Positions 1 through 9,553 are shown, counted from the stretch's first letter. The stretch is 64,000 bases of DNA from Pseudomonas frederiksbergensis (GCF_900105495.1 NZ_FNTF01000002.1:5844001-5908000), one strand, 5' to 3'. The notes: generated by a model not told the origin, from the letters alone. A program made the numbers and translations.

Positions 1-113
1 AGCCAAGCAATGGCTGGGAGCTGCGCAATTTTCCACAAAGCGGGCAGCTCACTATCAGCTTTTGCGCTCTGAACGAATGACGGCTTGGAAACCAGTGCTT
101 GACCACTGATACA

Positions 114-133
114 GATGATAAGCATTATCATTC
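114..133. promoter_or_regulatory. Probable Fur box upstream of the heme sigma factor
   Basis: The stretch GATGATAAGCATTATCATT reads as overlapping GATAAT-like hexamers around a centre and closely resembles the Fur consensus GATAATGATAATCATTATC. It ends about 25 bases before the GTG start of the ECF sigma gene, where Fur repression would be expected. The assignment rests on sequence similarity and on the iron/heme context. Confidence 0.75.
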
Positions 134-157
134 GCTCGAAATGGATCAGGTCCTCCC

Positions 158-676
158 GTGAGTCAATCTCGCTTCAATCACGTCTTCATCGCTCAGCGAG
201 TCTCTCTGCTGCGCACATTGGAGCGGATGGTCAACAATCACAGCACCGCCGAAGACCTCCTGCAGGAGACCTACCTGCGAGTGACCCGGGCGCTCAGCGA
301 GCGGGCCATCGATCACCTTGAACCCTTCGTTTTCCAGACCGCCCGCAACCTGGCGCTGGACCATTTGCGTGCGCGGCGTATTCAGTCCCGCACGATGCTC
401 GAAGACGTGCCGCTGGACGTTGTGGAAAGCGTCGCCGCCCCCGCCAGCAGTGCCGAGGACGCCGCCCATGCCGAACAATTGCTTGAGCGCTTGAACGTGA
501 GCCTCAATGAACTCAGCGCCCGTCAGCAGCAGATTTTCATCCTCAGCCGTCTGCACGGGCACAGCTATCTGGAAATCGCCGAGAAGCTCGGCGTGTCGTT
601 GAGCACGGTGCAAAAGGAGCTGAAATTGATCATGGCGATCTGCATCGGCGTGGCCGAGCGGTTAAACGGCGACTGA
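158..676 (+). CDS. ECF sigma factor, iron-starvation (FecI/HxuI) type
   Basis: 172-residue extracytoplasmic-function sigma factor that would direct RNA polymerase to the heme receptor gene when heme is sensed outside the cell. Region 2 is visible near residues 30-60 (AEDLLQETYLRV) and region 4 near residues 120-165 (LSARQQQIFILSRLHG, then the helix-turn-helix EIAEKLGVSLSTVQKEL). The start is GTG at 158. A FecR-like anti-sigma gene and a receptor with a signalling domain follow directly, which is the classic cell-surface signalling order sigma, anti-sigma, receptor. It resembles the P. aeruginosa Hxu heme system (HxuI), but the exact orthology is inferred from context. An upstream Fur box suggests induction by iron limitation. 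Confidence 0.88.
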   Translation: MSQSRFNHVFIAQRVSLLRTLERMVNNHSTAEDLLQETYLRVTRALSERAIDHLEPFVFQTARNLALDHLRARRIQSRTMLEDVPLDVVESVAAPASSAEDAAHAEQLLERLNVSLNELSARQQQIFILSRLHGHSYLEIAEKLGVSLSTVQKELKLIMAICIGVAERLNGD

Positions 677-800
677 ATCTGTAGGTTGATTCTCTATGTG
701 TGAGGATGACCTGCACTGGTTATCGGGCTTTGCTACCCTTGCCCCACTTTCAAGCTTCATTAAAAAAACAGCGGTGCCAAGACACTGCCGAGGAAACACC

Positions 801-1769
801 GTGACGGACACGCTTCCAGTGCCTCCCCCCGCCCCTCCGGCGCGGGCCCCCGCAAGCGCGATGGACCAGGCCCTGGACTGGCTGATCGTGCTGGACAGTC
901 CGAGCGAGGAACAAACCCGACAGTTCCACGATTGGCTGGCCGCCGATCCGTTGAATGCCGAGGCGTTCGCCAAGGCTCAGGCGATCTGGGAAGGCCCGCA
1001 GGTCGGGCAATGCGCGCAAAGCCTGGCCGCCCGGCCGCCGAAAGTGACCGCCCTGTCGCGCCTGCGACCGCACTGGAAACCCTTGGCCACCGCCGCCGTG
1101 CTGATCCTCGGTTTGTTCAGCTTCAGCAATCTGCCGATTCGCCTGCAGGCCGATCACCTGACCGTGGTCGGTGAACGCCAGCGGCTGCAACTGGAGGATG
1201 GCTCGAAGGTCCTGCTCAATACCAACTCAGCCTTCTCCAGCACCATCAACGATCAACAGCGCGTTGCCCGTTTGTATCAGGGCGAGGCGTTTTTCGAGGT
1301 CGCGGCCGACCGCGGCCAGCCGCTGGAAATCGACGCCGGGCCGGTCAAGGCCAGCGTACGGGACACCGCGTTTGCGGTGCGCTATCTGGACGGCGTGGCA
1401 CAGGTTCGGGTGCAGCGTGGGGATGTCGACTTGCGAGCGACCCGCGACGACGCGCGAATTCGATTGTCCGCCGGACAAAGCATCCGCATCGGTCCCAACG
1501 GTTTCGATCGCCCCGCCAGACTCGATGCCGCGACCGACCTGGCATGGGTCCAGGGCCGACTGGTGTTCGAAAACTGCCCGCTGAGCCAGGTGCTGGCGGA
1601 GCTGCGTCGTTACTATCCCGGCTGGATCATCAACAACAACGAGCAGTTGGCCGACATCGCCGTCACCGGCAATTACCGCCTCGACCAGCCGTTGGACGTG
1701 GTCCGTTCGCTGGCCCAGATCACCTCGGCGCGGCTCCAGGAATTTCCGGCGCTGGTGATTTTGAACTAA
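801..1769 (+). CDS. FecR-family anti-sigma factor / signal transducer
   Basis: 322-residue inner-membrane regulator that would hold the upstream sigma factor inactive and pass on the signal from the TonB-dependent receptor. I chose GTG at 801 because GAGGAAA lies at 790-796, just before it; an ATG at 696 in the same frame has no good ribosome site and would add an atypical leader. Residues about 20-65 form the N-terminal cytoplasmic sigma-binding domain (DUF4880 type, with DWL...F..WLAADP.N..AF). One membrane helix lies near residues 93-111. The FecR domain follows (GERQRLQLEDGSKVLLNTNS), then a C-terminal DUF4974/STN-like domain near residues 250-320, which contacts the receptor signalling domain. 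It sits 124 bases after the sigma gene. Confidence 0.87.
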   Translation: MTDTLPVPPPAPPARAPASAMDQALDWLIVLDSPSEEQTRQFHDWLAADPLNAEAFAKAQAIWEGPQVGQCAQSLAARPPKVTALSRLRPHWKPLATAAVLILGLFSFSNLPIRLQADHLTVVGERQRLQLEDGSKVLLNTNSAFSSTINDQQRVARLYQGEAFFEVAADRGQPLEIDAGPVKASVRDTAFAVRYLDGVAQVRVQRGDVDLRATRDDARIRLSAGQSIRIGPNGFDRPARLDAATDLAWVQGRLVFENCPLSQVLAELRRYYPGWIINNNEQLADIAVTGNYRLDQPLDVVRSLAQITSARLQEFPALVILN

Positions 1770-1786
1770 ATGAGAATTATTTTTAC
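1768..1786. promoter_or_regulatory. Possible second Fur box before the heme receptor
   Basis: AATGAGAATTATTTTTAC overlaps the stop codon of the anti-sigma gene and lies about 105 bases before the receptor start. It matches one half of the Fur consensus well and the other half poorly. A separate receptor promoter using the dedicated sigma factor would be expected in this gap, but I cannot assign its -35/-10 elements. Confidence 0.4.
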
Positions 1787-1891
1787 TCGATAGCCAACTT
1801 CCGTACGTCTCGTTATAGCCAATGCAATTGATTCGCATCTTCAGATGCCGATCAGCACCTATAAAGATTCGTGCGACACGGAGCGCTATCG

Positions 1892-4483
1892 ATGTCCTCT
1901 CGCCTCACCCGCCAACCTTCGTCACCTTCTCGCGTGCTGTCGCTGCTGACTGCCGCCATCCTGATGGCCGGCAGCGCGCAGCTCTACGCCGCCACCGCGG
2001 CAGAGCAACCGACCCGCAACATGGGCGATTACGCGTTCGCCATCCCTCAGCAGTCGCTGGTCTCGGCACTCAATGCCTTTACCGCCGTGACCGGTTGGCA
2101 GGTCGGCTTGCCGGCAGAACTGGCTGAGGGCGTGGCCTCGCCGGGCGTACGGGGTTCGCTACCACCAGAGAAAGCCCTCGATCGCCTGTTGGTGGGGACC
2201 AACCTGAGCTATCGCAAACTGGGCACCAATAACATCGTGCTGGAGAAGCGCAGCAACGGTAGCGCGCTCAACCTGGACCAGGTGACCATCAGCGCCACGC
2301 GCCAGGAACAAAGCATCGCCAGCGTGCCGAGCACCGTCACCGTTCACACCCGTGAAGAGCTGGACCGCAACAACGTCAATACCATCAAGGATCTGGTGCG
2401 CTACGAACCGGGCGTCTCGGTGGGCGGTGCCGGGACCCGCGGCGGAATCAGCGGCTACAACATTCGCGGCATCGACGGCGACCGGATCCTGACCCAGATC
2501 GACGGCGTCGAGATTCCAAACGGCTTCTTCAACGGCCCGTATGCCAAAACCCAGCGTAACTATGTCGACCCGGAAATCATCAAGCGCGTCGAAATTCTGC
2601 GCGGCCCGGCCTCGGTGCTCTACGGCAGCAACGCCATCGGCGGCGCCGTCAGCTATTTCACCCTCGACGCGGACGACATCATCAAGCCCGGCCAGGACGT
2701 CGGTGCTCGCCTGAAGACCGGGTACAGCTCCGCCGACGAGAGCTGGCTGAAGTCCGCCACCGTCGCCGGCCGCGCCGATCAGTTCGATGGCTTGCTGCAC
2801 TACAGCCAGCGCGACGGTCACGAAACCGATTCCTTTGGCAGCAACAACGGCACCGGTCTGGACCGTACCGCGGCCAACCCGGAAGACGTACGAGCCACCA
2901 ACGTATTGGCCAAGATCGGCTGGAACTACAACGAAGATTCACGCCTTGGACTGACCTACGAGAAGTACAAGGACGATCGCGACTCCGATCAGAAAAGCGC
3001 TTATGGCGGCCCGTACTTCAACGGCCAGCCGACGATCCCGAACAGCATGCTGCCCGGCGGCATGTACCAGTGGCGCACCGGCAACGACACCATTACCCGT
3101 GAGCGCTTCGGCCTGGAACACAGCTTCGCACTCGACAGCCTGCTGGCAGACAACGTCAAGTGGAGCCTGAACCACCAGATCGCCAAAACCGATCAAAGCA
3201 CCGAAGAATTCTATTACCCGATCACCCGTCGAGTGCTGCGCACCCGCAACACGCTTTACGAAGAGAAACAGTGGGTCTTCGATGCCCAACTGGATAAAGC
3301 CTTCAACATCGCTGACACCGGGCACTTGCTGACTTACGGCACCACGATCAAGCAACAGAAAGTCACCGGCTCGCGCAGCGGCGACGGCAAGTGCCTGGCG
3401 GTCGGTCGCGGCTGTACGGCCGTCGGCGCGACCAGCGCGGCCGATGTGCTGAAGAAATCCAGCGACTTCCCCGACCCGACCATCAATACCTACAGCCTGT
3501 TCGCCCAGGACGAGATCAGCTGGAACAAGTGGACCTTCCTGCTAGGCCTGCGCTACGACTACACCCAGCTCAAGCCGCACATCACCCAGGAATTCCTCAA
3601 TACCGTGGCCGCCGACGGTCGCGGAACCGTCAGCGATGAGAACAAAACCTGGAACAAGGTTTCACCCAAGTTCGGCCTGACTTACGCCCTGACCGATCAG
3701 TACACCTGGTATGGCCAGTACGCTGAAGGTTTCCGCACGCCAACCGCCAAGGCGTTGTACGGGCGCTTCGAGAACACCACCACCGGCTATAGCGTGGCGC
3801 CGAACCCGGACCTGGAACCGGAAAAAAGCAAAAGCTACGAAACCGGTCTGCGCGGCAACTTCGAGTCCGGCTCGTTCGATGTCGCGGTGTTCTACAACAA
3901 GTACCGCGACTTCATTAACGAAGACGCTGTCACGCCCGGTTACAGCGAGCTGACCTTCCAGAGCAACAACATCAAACACGCGACCATCAAGGGCGCAGAG
4001 ATCAAGGGCCGCCTGAACCTCGACGCGCTCGGCGCACCGCAAGGTCTCTACACCCAGGGCTCGGTGGCCTACGCCTACGGCCGCAACAACGACACCGGCG
4101 AGCCGATCAACAGCGTCAACCCGCTGACCGGTGTGTTCGGTCTCGGTTACGACCAGGACAACTATGGTGGTTTGCTCAGCTGGACACTGGTGAAGAAAAA
4201 GGATCGCGTCGACGACAGCAACTTCAAATCGCCGGACGGTGTGAGCAGCCAGTTCAAGTCGCCGGGCTTCGGCGTGCTCGATCTGACCGGTTTCTACAAG
4301 GTCACCGACGATGTCACCGTCAGCGCTGGCGTCTACAACCTGACCGACAAAAAGTACTGGCTGTGGGATGACGTGCGCGGTTACGACAGCGTCGGCGAAG
4401 CGGCAGTGCTGAGCCCGGCCAACCTCGATCGCCTGACCCAACCGGGTCGCAACTTCGCGGTCAATCTGGTCTGGGATATCTGA
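1892..4483 (+). CDS. TonB-dependent heme/hemoglobin receptor with signalling (STN) domain
   Basis: 863-residue outer-membrane receptor for heme or a heme protein. ATG at 1892 is preferred over the in-frame GTG at 1871 because GGAG lies at 1880-1883. In order: a signal peptide cleaved near residue 35 (ends QLYAATA); an STN secretin/TonB short N-terminal domain near residues 45-110 that talks to the FecR-like protein; a TonB box near LDQVTISATRQ; a plug domain (RGIDGDRILTQIDGVEIP); and a 22-strand barrel. The heme-receptor FRAP/NPNL pair appears as FRTP and NPDL, but no histidine lies between them. The terminal residue is Ile after VWD rather than the usual aromatic. Its neighbours (sigma, anti-sigma, heme oxygenase) support heme as substrate. 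HxuA is the closest named type. Confidence 0.88.
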   Translation: MSSRLTRQPSSPSRVLSLLTAAILMAGSAQLYAATAAEQPTRNMGDYAFAIPQQSLVSALNAFTAVTGWQVGLPAELAEGVASPGVRGSLPPEKALDRLLVGTNLSYRKLGTNNIVLEKRSNGSALNLDQVTISATRQEQSIASVPSTVTVHTREELDRNNVNTIKDLVRYEPGVSVGGAGTRGGISGYNIRGIDGDRILTQIDGVEIPNGFFNGPYAKTQRNYVDPEIIKRVEILRGPASVLYGSNAIGGAVSYFTLDADDIIKPGQDVGARLKTGYSSADESWLKSATVAGRADQFDGLLHYSQRDGHETDSFGSNNGTGLDRTAANPEDVRATNVLAKIGWNYNEDSRLGLTYEKYKDDRDSDQKSAYGGPYFNGQPTIPNSMLPGGMYQWRTGNDTITRERFGLEHSFALDSLLADNVKWSLNHQIAKTDQSTEEFYYPITRRVLRTRNTLYEEKQWVFDAQLDKAFNIADTGHLLTYGTTIKQQKVTGSRSGDGKCLAVGRGCTAVGATSAADVLKKSSDFPDPTINTYSLFAQDEISWNKWTFLLGLRYDYTQLKPHITQEFLNTVAADGRGTVSDENKTWNKVSPKFGLTYALTDQYTWYGQYAEGFRTPTAKALYGRFENTTTGYSVAPNPDLEPEKSKSYETGLRGNFESGSFDVAVFYNKYRDFINEDAVTPGYSELTFQSNNIKHATIKGAEIKGRLNLDALGAPQGLYTQGSVAYAYGRNNDTGEPINSVNPLTGVFGLGYDQDNYGGLLSWTLVKKKDRVDDSNFKSPDGVSSQFKSPGFGVLDLTGFYKVTDDVTVSAGVYNLTDKKYWLWDDVRGYDSVGEAAVLSPANLDRLTQPGRNFAVNLVWDI

Positions 4484-4595
4484 CCCTGCCACCTCACTTC
4501 GCCGCTTTCACAGAAGTGGCGCAGTGAGTTTTTTTACTGTCACGCACCTTGTTGTTCGTCTCGTTACCAAGCGCCTCTTTTCTCAAGGACTTCTC

Positions 4596-5198
4596 ATGAC
4601 CACTCAGGACACTGCTCAACGCCCTGCTCAGCGTTCGCAACGTTTGAACCAGATCACCCACGAGCCTCACACCAGGCTCGATGCCTTGGTCAAAGCCCAC
4701 GCACCGTTTGAAACCCAGGCCAACTTCGCCCGTTTCGTGGTGGCTCAGTATTTGTTTCAGTCGGAACTGGTGTCGCTGTACAACAATGCCGAATTGACCG
4801 CCATCGTCCCGGACCTGCCTGCTCGCTGCCGTGCTGAAGCGGCCAAGGCTGACCTGACGGATCTGGAAACCGAAGTGCCGGCCCCCGTCGCCGGGGCGGT
4901 GAAGAATCCAGCCAAAGCCGAGGCGCTGGGTTGGCTGTTCGTGTCGGAAGGTTCGAAGCTTGGTGCGGCGTTCCTGATCAAGCGTGCGGTGGGTCTTGGC
5001 TTGAGCGAAACCTTTGGCGCCCGCCATCTCGGTGAACCGGCCGGTGGTCGTGCTGAAGGCTGGAAGAGTTTCGTTAAAACCCTCGACGGGCTGGAACTCA
5101 GCGCACAAGAGGAAGCCGAGCTGGATAAAGGCGCAATCGACGCGTTCAACCGCTTCACGGTGTTGCTCGAGCAGGCCTACACCCCAGAACTCGCCTGA
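4596..5198 (+). CDS. hemO: Biliverdin-producing heme oxygenase
   Basis: 200-residue cytoplasmic heme oxygenase that opens imported heme to biliverdin, CO and free iron. The length matches bacterial HemO/PigA. The proximal iron ligand is probably the histidine in the N-terminal helix motif THEPHTRLD (His25, or His22), and the distal-helix signature SEGSKLGAAFLIKRA is present near residues 140-155. ATG at 4596 follows CAAGGAC; the longer in-frame extension to 4524 has no ribosome site. It lies 112 bases after the heme receptor on the same strand, so uptake and degradation are genetically linked here. No heme ABC importer gene is in the window. Biliverdin regiospecificity cannot be read from sequence. 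Confidence 0.92.
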   Translation: MTTQDTAQRPAQRSQRLNQITHEPHTRLDALVKAHAPFETQANFARFVVAQYLFQSELVSLYNNAELTAIVPDLPARCRAEAAKADLTDLETEVPAPVAGAVKNPAKAEALGWLFVSEGSKLGAAFLIKRAVGLGLSETFGARHLGEPAGGRAEGWKSFVKTLDGLELSAQEEAELDKGAIDAFNRFTVLLEQAYTPELA

Positions 5199-5210
5199 AG
5201 AAACACATCC

Positions 5211-5308
5211 CCCCTGTAGGAGTGAGTCTGCTCGCGATGACGGAGTGTCAGTCGACATCATTGCCGCCTGACCCACCGCTATCGCGAGCAGGCTCACTCC
5301 TACAAGGG
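5211..5308. repeat. REPIN-type inverted repeat (family A)
   Basis: Two copies of a REP unit face each other: CTGTAGGAGTGAGTCTGCTC at one end and its near complement, ending ACTCCTACAAG, at the other, with a variable middle. The same unit (GAGCGAGCCTGCTCGCGA) recurs at 18823, 38453, 44510 and 53180. It may act as a weak terminator after hemO. Confidence 0.8.
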
Positions 5309-5362
5309 ACCGAGTGTGCCTGCACGATCCCGATCAAGCTTTAGTCGCGCAACTTGAGTCCA

Positions 5363-5758
5363 ATGCCTCACCTTTCCTCCTCAAAACTCGCCCGAATCCT
5401 CTTTGGCCTGCTCGCCTACATCAGCCTGGCCATCGGCCTGATCGCCATTGTCATACCCGGCCTGCCGACCACCGAGTTCATCCTGCTGGCCGCCTGGGCC
5501 GCGACCAAAAGCTCGCCGCGCCTGAGTGCCTGGCTGGAAAACCATCGGCTGTTCGGTTCCATCCTGCGCAACTGGCGCAACGGCAAAATCATCGCCCGCC
5601 GCGCCAAGGTCAGTGCCACCGTGAGCATGCTGCTGTGCGCCGGGTTGATGCTGGTGATGCTCGAACCTGGCTGGCCGATCTTTCTGGCGATTGCCGGCAT
5701 GAGCCTGGGCAATCTGTGGATCTGGTCGCGGCCGGAATCATTGCCGACAATTTCCTGA
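5363..5758 (+). CDS. YbaN/DUF454-family small inner-membrane protein
   Basis: 131-residue membrane protein of the YbaN (DUF454) family, whose biochemical role is not known. The family signature is clear: GLIAIVIPGLPTTEFILLAAWA near residues 25-45, then a basic loop with SPRLSAWLENHRLFG and a further pair of helices (TVSMLLCAGLMLVMLEPGWPIFLAIAG). ATG 5363 is used; TTG at 5354 would add three residues and neither has a strong ribosome site. It stands alone between hemO and a chemoreceptor, with a repeat upstream. A link to heme metabolism is suggested only by proximity. Confidence 0.82.
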   Translation: MPHLSSSKLARILFGLLAYISLAIGLIAIVIPGLPTTEFILLAAWAATKSSPRLSAWLENHRLFGSILRNWRNGKIIARRAKVSATVSMLLCAGLMLVMLEPGWPIFLAIAGMSLGNLWIWSRPESLPTIS

Positions 5759-5936
5759 ATTCCTGCGCTTTTCAGGGCTTTTTCCTGCGCAAACGTTCAC
5801 CTGCTACCGTTCGTCGGCTTAGCGTTCATGCAACCTCTGCCCACGCCGATGAGCATTAAATGGCGCTGAATGGACTTGGCGAATTGGGTCGACCCCGACT
5901 CACAGCCAACACCTCATCCATTCGCGAGCTCGTCCT

Positions 5937-8075
5937 ATGTTCGACTCTCTGTCCATCCGCCTGAAAATCGTCTTGCTGTCCGGTCTGTGCCTGCTGGGCG
6001 TGGTCGTCCTGATCGTCGGCATGAACATCTACCAGACCGATCAAAATGATGAACTGGTCAGCGCCTCCAGCAGCAAGATGCTCACCGCCAGCGTGCAGAA
6101 CCTGCTCCAGGCCAAGGCCGCCGAGCAAGCGGTGCGGGTGCAGAAGACCTTCGGTGAAAGCCTGCTGGTGGTGACCGCCCTGGCCGATCAGATCAAGGAC
6201 CTGCGCAACATGGCGAGCACGCGCTCCCTTGACGCCGGTGCCCTGCGTGAAGAGTTGAATCAGAGCCTGAAAACCGCCTTCGAACGCAACAGCAAAGTGC
6301 TCGGCATCTGGCTGGCATTCGAACCCAATGGCCTCGACGGCAAGGACAGCGAGTTCGCCAACGATGCCGCTCGCCAGTCCAACGAAGCCGGTCGTTTTGC
6401 CAGCTACTGGAGCCGTGCCGGCGGTGTCGGGATCAACACGATCATGGTCGAAGACGACATGACCAAAACCACCTTGAGCCTCAGCGGCACGCCCTATAAC
6501 AGCTGGTACACCTGCCCTCGCGACAGCAAGCGCACCTGCCTGCTCGACCCGTATGCCGACACTGTCGCCGGCAAGGAAATGCTGATGACCACCATTTCCG
6601 TACCGCTGCTGGTGGATGGCAAGTCCATCGGCGTGGTCGGTGTAGACATCGCCCTCGACGCGCTGCAAGCGGCGGCTGTCGACTCCCAACGCGATCTGTT
6701 CAACAGCGCCGGACACATGCTGATCGTCTCCGGCAGCGGCGTACTCGCCGGTTACAGCGTGGACGCGAGCAAGGTCGGCAAAAGCATCGGCGACACTCTG
6801 GGCGCAGACGGCAAGGACGTCCTGCAACTGCTCAGCGCCGGCACACCGAAGATTCTCGAACAGGGCGACCTGATCCGCGCGGTGTACCCGGTCAGTCCGA
6901 TTGCCGATTCCAAAGCCTGGGGCGTGGTGATCGACCTGCCAAAACAGGTGCTGCTGGCCGACTCGGTCAAGTTACAAACCGTTCTCGATGACGCCCAGCA
7001 AAGCGGCACGATCAAAGCCGTTTTGGTGGCAGTGATTGCCGGCCTGGTCGGACTGTTGCTGATCTGGCTCACGGCGTCCGGCGTGACCCGGCCGATCAAC
7101 AGCGTGGCCGAAATGCTCAAGGCGATTGCCAGCGGCGACGGCGACCTGACGCAGCGTCTGCACTACGGCAAGAAGGACGAACTCGGCGAACTGGTGAGCT
7201 GGTTCAACCGCTTCCTCGACAAGCTGCAACCGACCATCGCGCAGATCAAACAAAGCATCACCGATGCGCGCGGCACCGCCGACCAGTCTTCGGAAATCGC
7301 CCGTCAGACCAGCGAAGGCATGCAAGTGCAGTTCCGCGAAATCGACCAGGTCGCCACCGCGTCCAACGAAATGAGCGCCACCGCCCACGACGTCGCCAAC
7401 AGTGCCTCGAACGCGGCTAACGCGGCCAAGGGTGCCGACCAGTCGGCCCGCGACGGCATGCAGATCATCGAACGCAGCACCCGCGACATCAATCAATTGG
7501 CCGACGAAGTCAGCAAGGCCGTGACCGAAGTCGAAGCATTGGCGGTCAACAGCGAGCAGATCGGCTCGGTGCTGGAAGTGATCCGCAGCATCGCCGAACA
7601 AACCAACCTGCTGGCGCTCAACGCGGCGATTGAAGCGGCGCGTGCCGGCGAAAGCGGTCGCGGGTTTGCGGTGGTCGCCGATGAAGTGCGCAACCTGGCC
7701 AAACGCACCCAGGATTCGGTGGAAGAAATCCGCATCGTGATCGAGCGCATCCAGACCGGCACTCGCGGCGTGGTGGCCACGATGCATTCGAGCCAGACCC
7801 AGGCCCACAGCAACGCCGGGCAGATCCAGCAAGCGGTGCAGGCCTTGAGCAAAATCAGCGACGCAGTGACGGTCATCAGCGACATGAACCTGCAAATCGC
7901 CAGCGCCGCCGAACAACAAAGCGCGGTGGCCGAAGAGGTCAACCGCAACGTGTCGGCAATCCGCACCGTCACCGAAACCCTGACCGGCCAGGCCACCGAA
8001 TCGGCGCAGATCAGCAGCCACCTCAACTCGCTGACCTCGCACCAGATGAAATTGATGGATCAGTTTCGGGTGTAA
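5937..8075 (+). CDS. Methyl-accepting chemotaxis protein, dCache type
   Basis: 712-residue chemoreceptor. TM1 lies near residues 10-30, a large periplasmic dCache_1 sensor domain spans about 35-355, TM2 about 360-382 ([20 protein letters not shown]), HAMP about 383-436, and a full signalling domain follows with the kinase-contact tip [19 protein letters not shown] near residues 550-575. The PctA-type amino-acid motif (RxWY followed by a distal Asp) is not present; the region reads [18 protein letters not shown] instead. The ligand is therefore probably not a generic amino acid and may be of the polyamine/histamine or another class. Monocistronic, followed by a repeat element. Near-universal motifs make the receptor call secure; the ligand is unknown. 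Confidence 0.93.
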   Translation: MFDSLSIRLKIVLLSGLCLLGVVVLIVGMNIYQTDQNDELVSASSSKMLTASVQNLLQAKAAEQAVRVQKTFGESLLVVTALADQIKDLRNMASTRSLDAGALREELNQSLKTAFERNSKVLGIWLAFEPNGLDGKDSEFANDAARQSNEAGRFASYWSRAGGVGINTIMVEDDMTKTTLSLSGTPYNSWYTCPRDSKRTCLLDPYADTVAGKEMLMTTISVPLLVDGKSIGVVGVDIALDALQAAAVDSQRDLFNSAGHMLIVSGSGVLAGYSVDASKVGKSIGDTLGADGKDVLQLLSAGTPKILEQGDLIRAVYPVSPIADSKAWGVVIDLPKQVLLADSVKLQTVLDDAQQSGTIKAVLVAVIAGLVGLLLIWLTASGVTRPINSVAEMLKAIASGDGDLTQRLHYGKKDELGELVSWFNRFLDKLQPTIAQIKQSITDARGTADQSSEIARQTSEGMQVQFREIDQVATASNEMSATAHDVANSASNAANAAKGADQSARDGMQIIERSTRDINQLADEVSKAVTEVEALAVNSEQIGSVLEVIRSIAEQTNLLALNAAIEAARAGESGRGFAVVADEVRNLAKRTQDSVEEIRIVIERIQTGTRGVVATMHSSQTQAHSNAGQIQQAVQALSKISDAVTVISDMNLQIASAAEQQSAVAEEVNRNVSAIRTVTETLTGQATESAQISSHLNSLTSHQMKLMDQFRV

Positions 8076-8083
8076 CCCCCTAA

Positions 8084-8190
8084 TGATCGTTCCCACGCTC
8101 CGCGTGGGAATGCAGCCCGGGACGCTCCGCGTCCCAAGCGGACGCAGAGCGTCCATTGAGGCATTCCCACGCAGAGCGTGGGAACGATCT
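8084..8190. repeat. Compound palindromic repeat (family B), full copy
   Basis: The element opens with TGATCGTTCCCACGCTC and ends with the complement GAGCGTGGGAACGATC. Inside are four consecutive short palindromes of the form CCCACGC-N-GCGTGGG and GGACGC-N-GCGTCC. Full copies recur at 11210, 42770 and 49482, with minimal copies at 9554 and 56418. It carries open frames on both strands that should not be taken as genes. Confidence 0.9.
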
Positions 8191-8220
8191 ATCATGAAGC
8201 CCTCTCCCGGAGGGCCTTCG

Positions 8221-9549
8221 ATGACTGGTTTACTCACGTCCATTCAAGCCGCACTCGGCTTGCCTCACACCCAGGTCAAGTTCACCTCGAGCGGCGCCCT
8301 GCCCTCGGCGTTTGCCGTCACCGACCTGGCGTGCGCCAGCATTGCCGCTGCCGGCCAGGCTGTCAGCGAATGGCTGCAGCAACAAACCGGCCGCCTACCC
8401 ACCCTTGAGGTCGACCGCCGCCTCGCCTCTTTCTGGTTCGCCACCTCGATCCGCCCGATAGGCTGGAGCGTCCCGCCACTCTGGGACCCCGTCGCCGGTG
8501 ACTACGCAGCCAAAGACGGCTGGATCCGCCTGCACACCAACGCGCCTCATCACCGCGCCGCAGCCGAAAAAGTGCTCGGTGCCTGTGCCGACCGTACAGC
8601 GATGGCGAGCAAGGTTGCTCAATGGGCCAAAAGCGATCTGGAGCAGGCCGTAGTCGATGCCGGTGGCTGCGCCGCCGAGATGCGTAGCTGGGCGCAATGG
8701 CAAGCGCATCCCCAAGGTCAGGCGGTGAACGCCGAGCCGCTGATTCAGTTGGCTGACAACAGCCGCCAGAACGCGAAACCATGGCAAGGCTCGGTGGCGC
8801 AACCGCTGGCCGGGATCAAGGTGCTGGATTTGACCCGAGTGCTCGCCGGACCGGTTGCCAGCCGTTTCCTGGCAGGCCTCGGCGCCGACGTTTTGCGCAT
8901 CGACCCACCGACCTGGAACGAACCGGGCGTGGTGCCGGAAGTCACCCTGGGCAAACGCTGCGCGCGTCTGGACCTGCACGACAAGACTGATCGCGCGGTG
9001 TTCGAAAGCCTGCTCAAAAACGCCGACATTCTGCTCCACGGCTACCGCGCCGACGCACTGGAACGCCTGGGTTACGGCGCCGCCGAACGCCAGAAACTGA
9101 CGCCCGGCCTGATCGACGTCAGCCTCAATGCCTACGGCTGGAGCGGCCCGTGGCAGAACCGTCGTGGCTTCGACAGCCTGGTACAAATGAGCAGCGGAAT
9201 CGCCGACGCCGGCATGCAGTGGAAACGCGCAGACAAGCCGACGCCATTGCCCTTGCAAGCGCTCGATCACGCCACCGGCTATTTGATGGCGGCCGCTGCG
9301 ATTCGATTATTGGGGCGCAGTGGCTCGGCGCGCTTATCGTTGGCGCGTACCGCGAAGTTGCTGATTGAAAACGGCGCGGGAACAGATGAGCCGCTGCGGG
9401 CGGAGGATGACAACGATCAAGGGCTGGTGATTGAGCAGACGCCTTGGGGCCCGGCGCATCGACTTCATGTACCGCTGAAGATTACGGGGACGCCGTTGCA
9501 GTGGACACTGGCGGCTTCGGAGTTGGGCTCCCATCGCGCGCAGTGGTAA
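8221..9549 (+). CDS. CaiB/BaiF family (class III) CoA-transferase
   Basis: 442-residue class III acyl-CoA transferase, moving CoA between carboxylic acids by a covalent aspartyl mechanism. The start is ATG 8221, with GGAGGG at 8209-8214; the open frame upstream runs through the palindromic repeat and is not coding. The CoA-binding opening IKVLDLTRVLAGPVASRFLAGLGADV lies near residues 200-225, RGFDSLVQMSSGIAD (with the likely catalytic Asp) near 318-332, and PLPLQALDHATGYLMAAAA near 342-360. The roughly 195-residue N-terminal part is longer than in typical frc/caiB enzymes, so this is a two-part architecture. The substrate is unknown; the neighbours (chemoreceptor, GcsR) do not identify it. 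Confidence 0.85.
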   Translation: MTGLLTSIQAALGLPHTQVKFTSSGALPSAFAVTDLACASIAAAGQAVSEWLQQQTGRLPTLEVDRRLASFWFATSIRPIGWSVPPLWDPVAGDYAAKDGWIRLHTNAPHHRAAAEKVLGACADRTAMASKVAQWAKSDLEQAVVDAGGCAAEMRSWAQWQAHPQGQAVNAEPLIQLADNSRQNAKPWQGSVAQPLAGIKVLDLTRVLAGPVASRFLAGLGADVLRIDPPTWNEPGVVPEVTLGKRCARLDLHDKTDRAVFESLLKNADILLHGYRADALERLGYGAAERQKLTPGLIDVSLNAYGWSGPWQNRRGFDSLVQMSSGIADAGMQWKRADKPTPLPLQALDHATGYLMAAAAIRLLGRSGSARLSLARTAKLLIENGAGTDEPLRAEDDNDQGLVIEQTPWGPAHRLHVPLKITGTPLQWTLAASELGSHRAQW

Positions 9550-9553
9550 CCGA

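Noticed and set aside
1..157. A gene entering at the left edge
   Set aside because: I find no frame with coding signs in the first 157 bases; only the Fur box is supported.
1767..1788. PvdS-type promoter (TAAAT-N16-CGT) before the heme receptor
   Set aside because: TAAAT is present, but the -10 at that spacing reads CGA, so the match is incomplete.
8083..8220. N-terminal extension of the CoA-transferase through the palindromic repeat
   Set aside because: A strong ribosome site (GGAGGG) lies before ATG 8221, and the extension is only translated repeat sequence.
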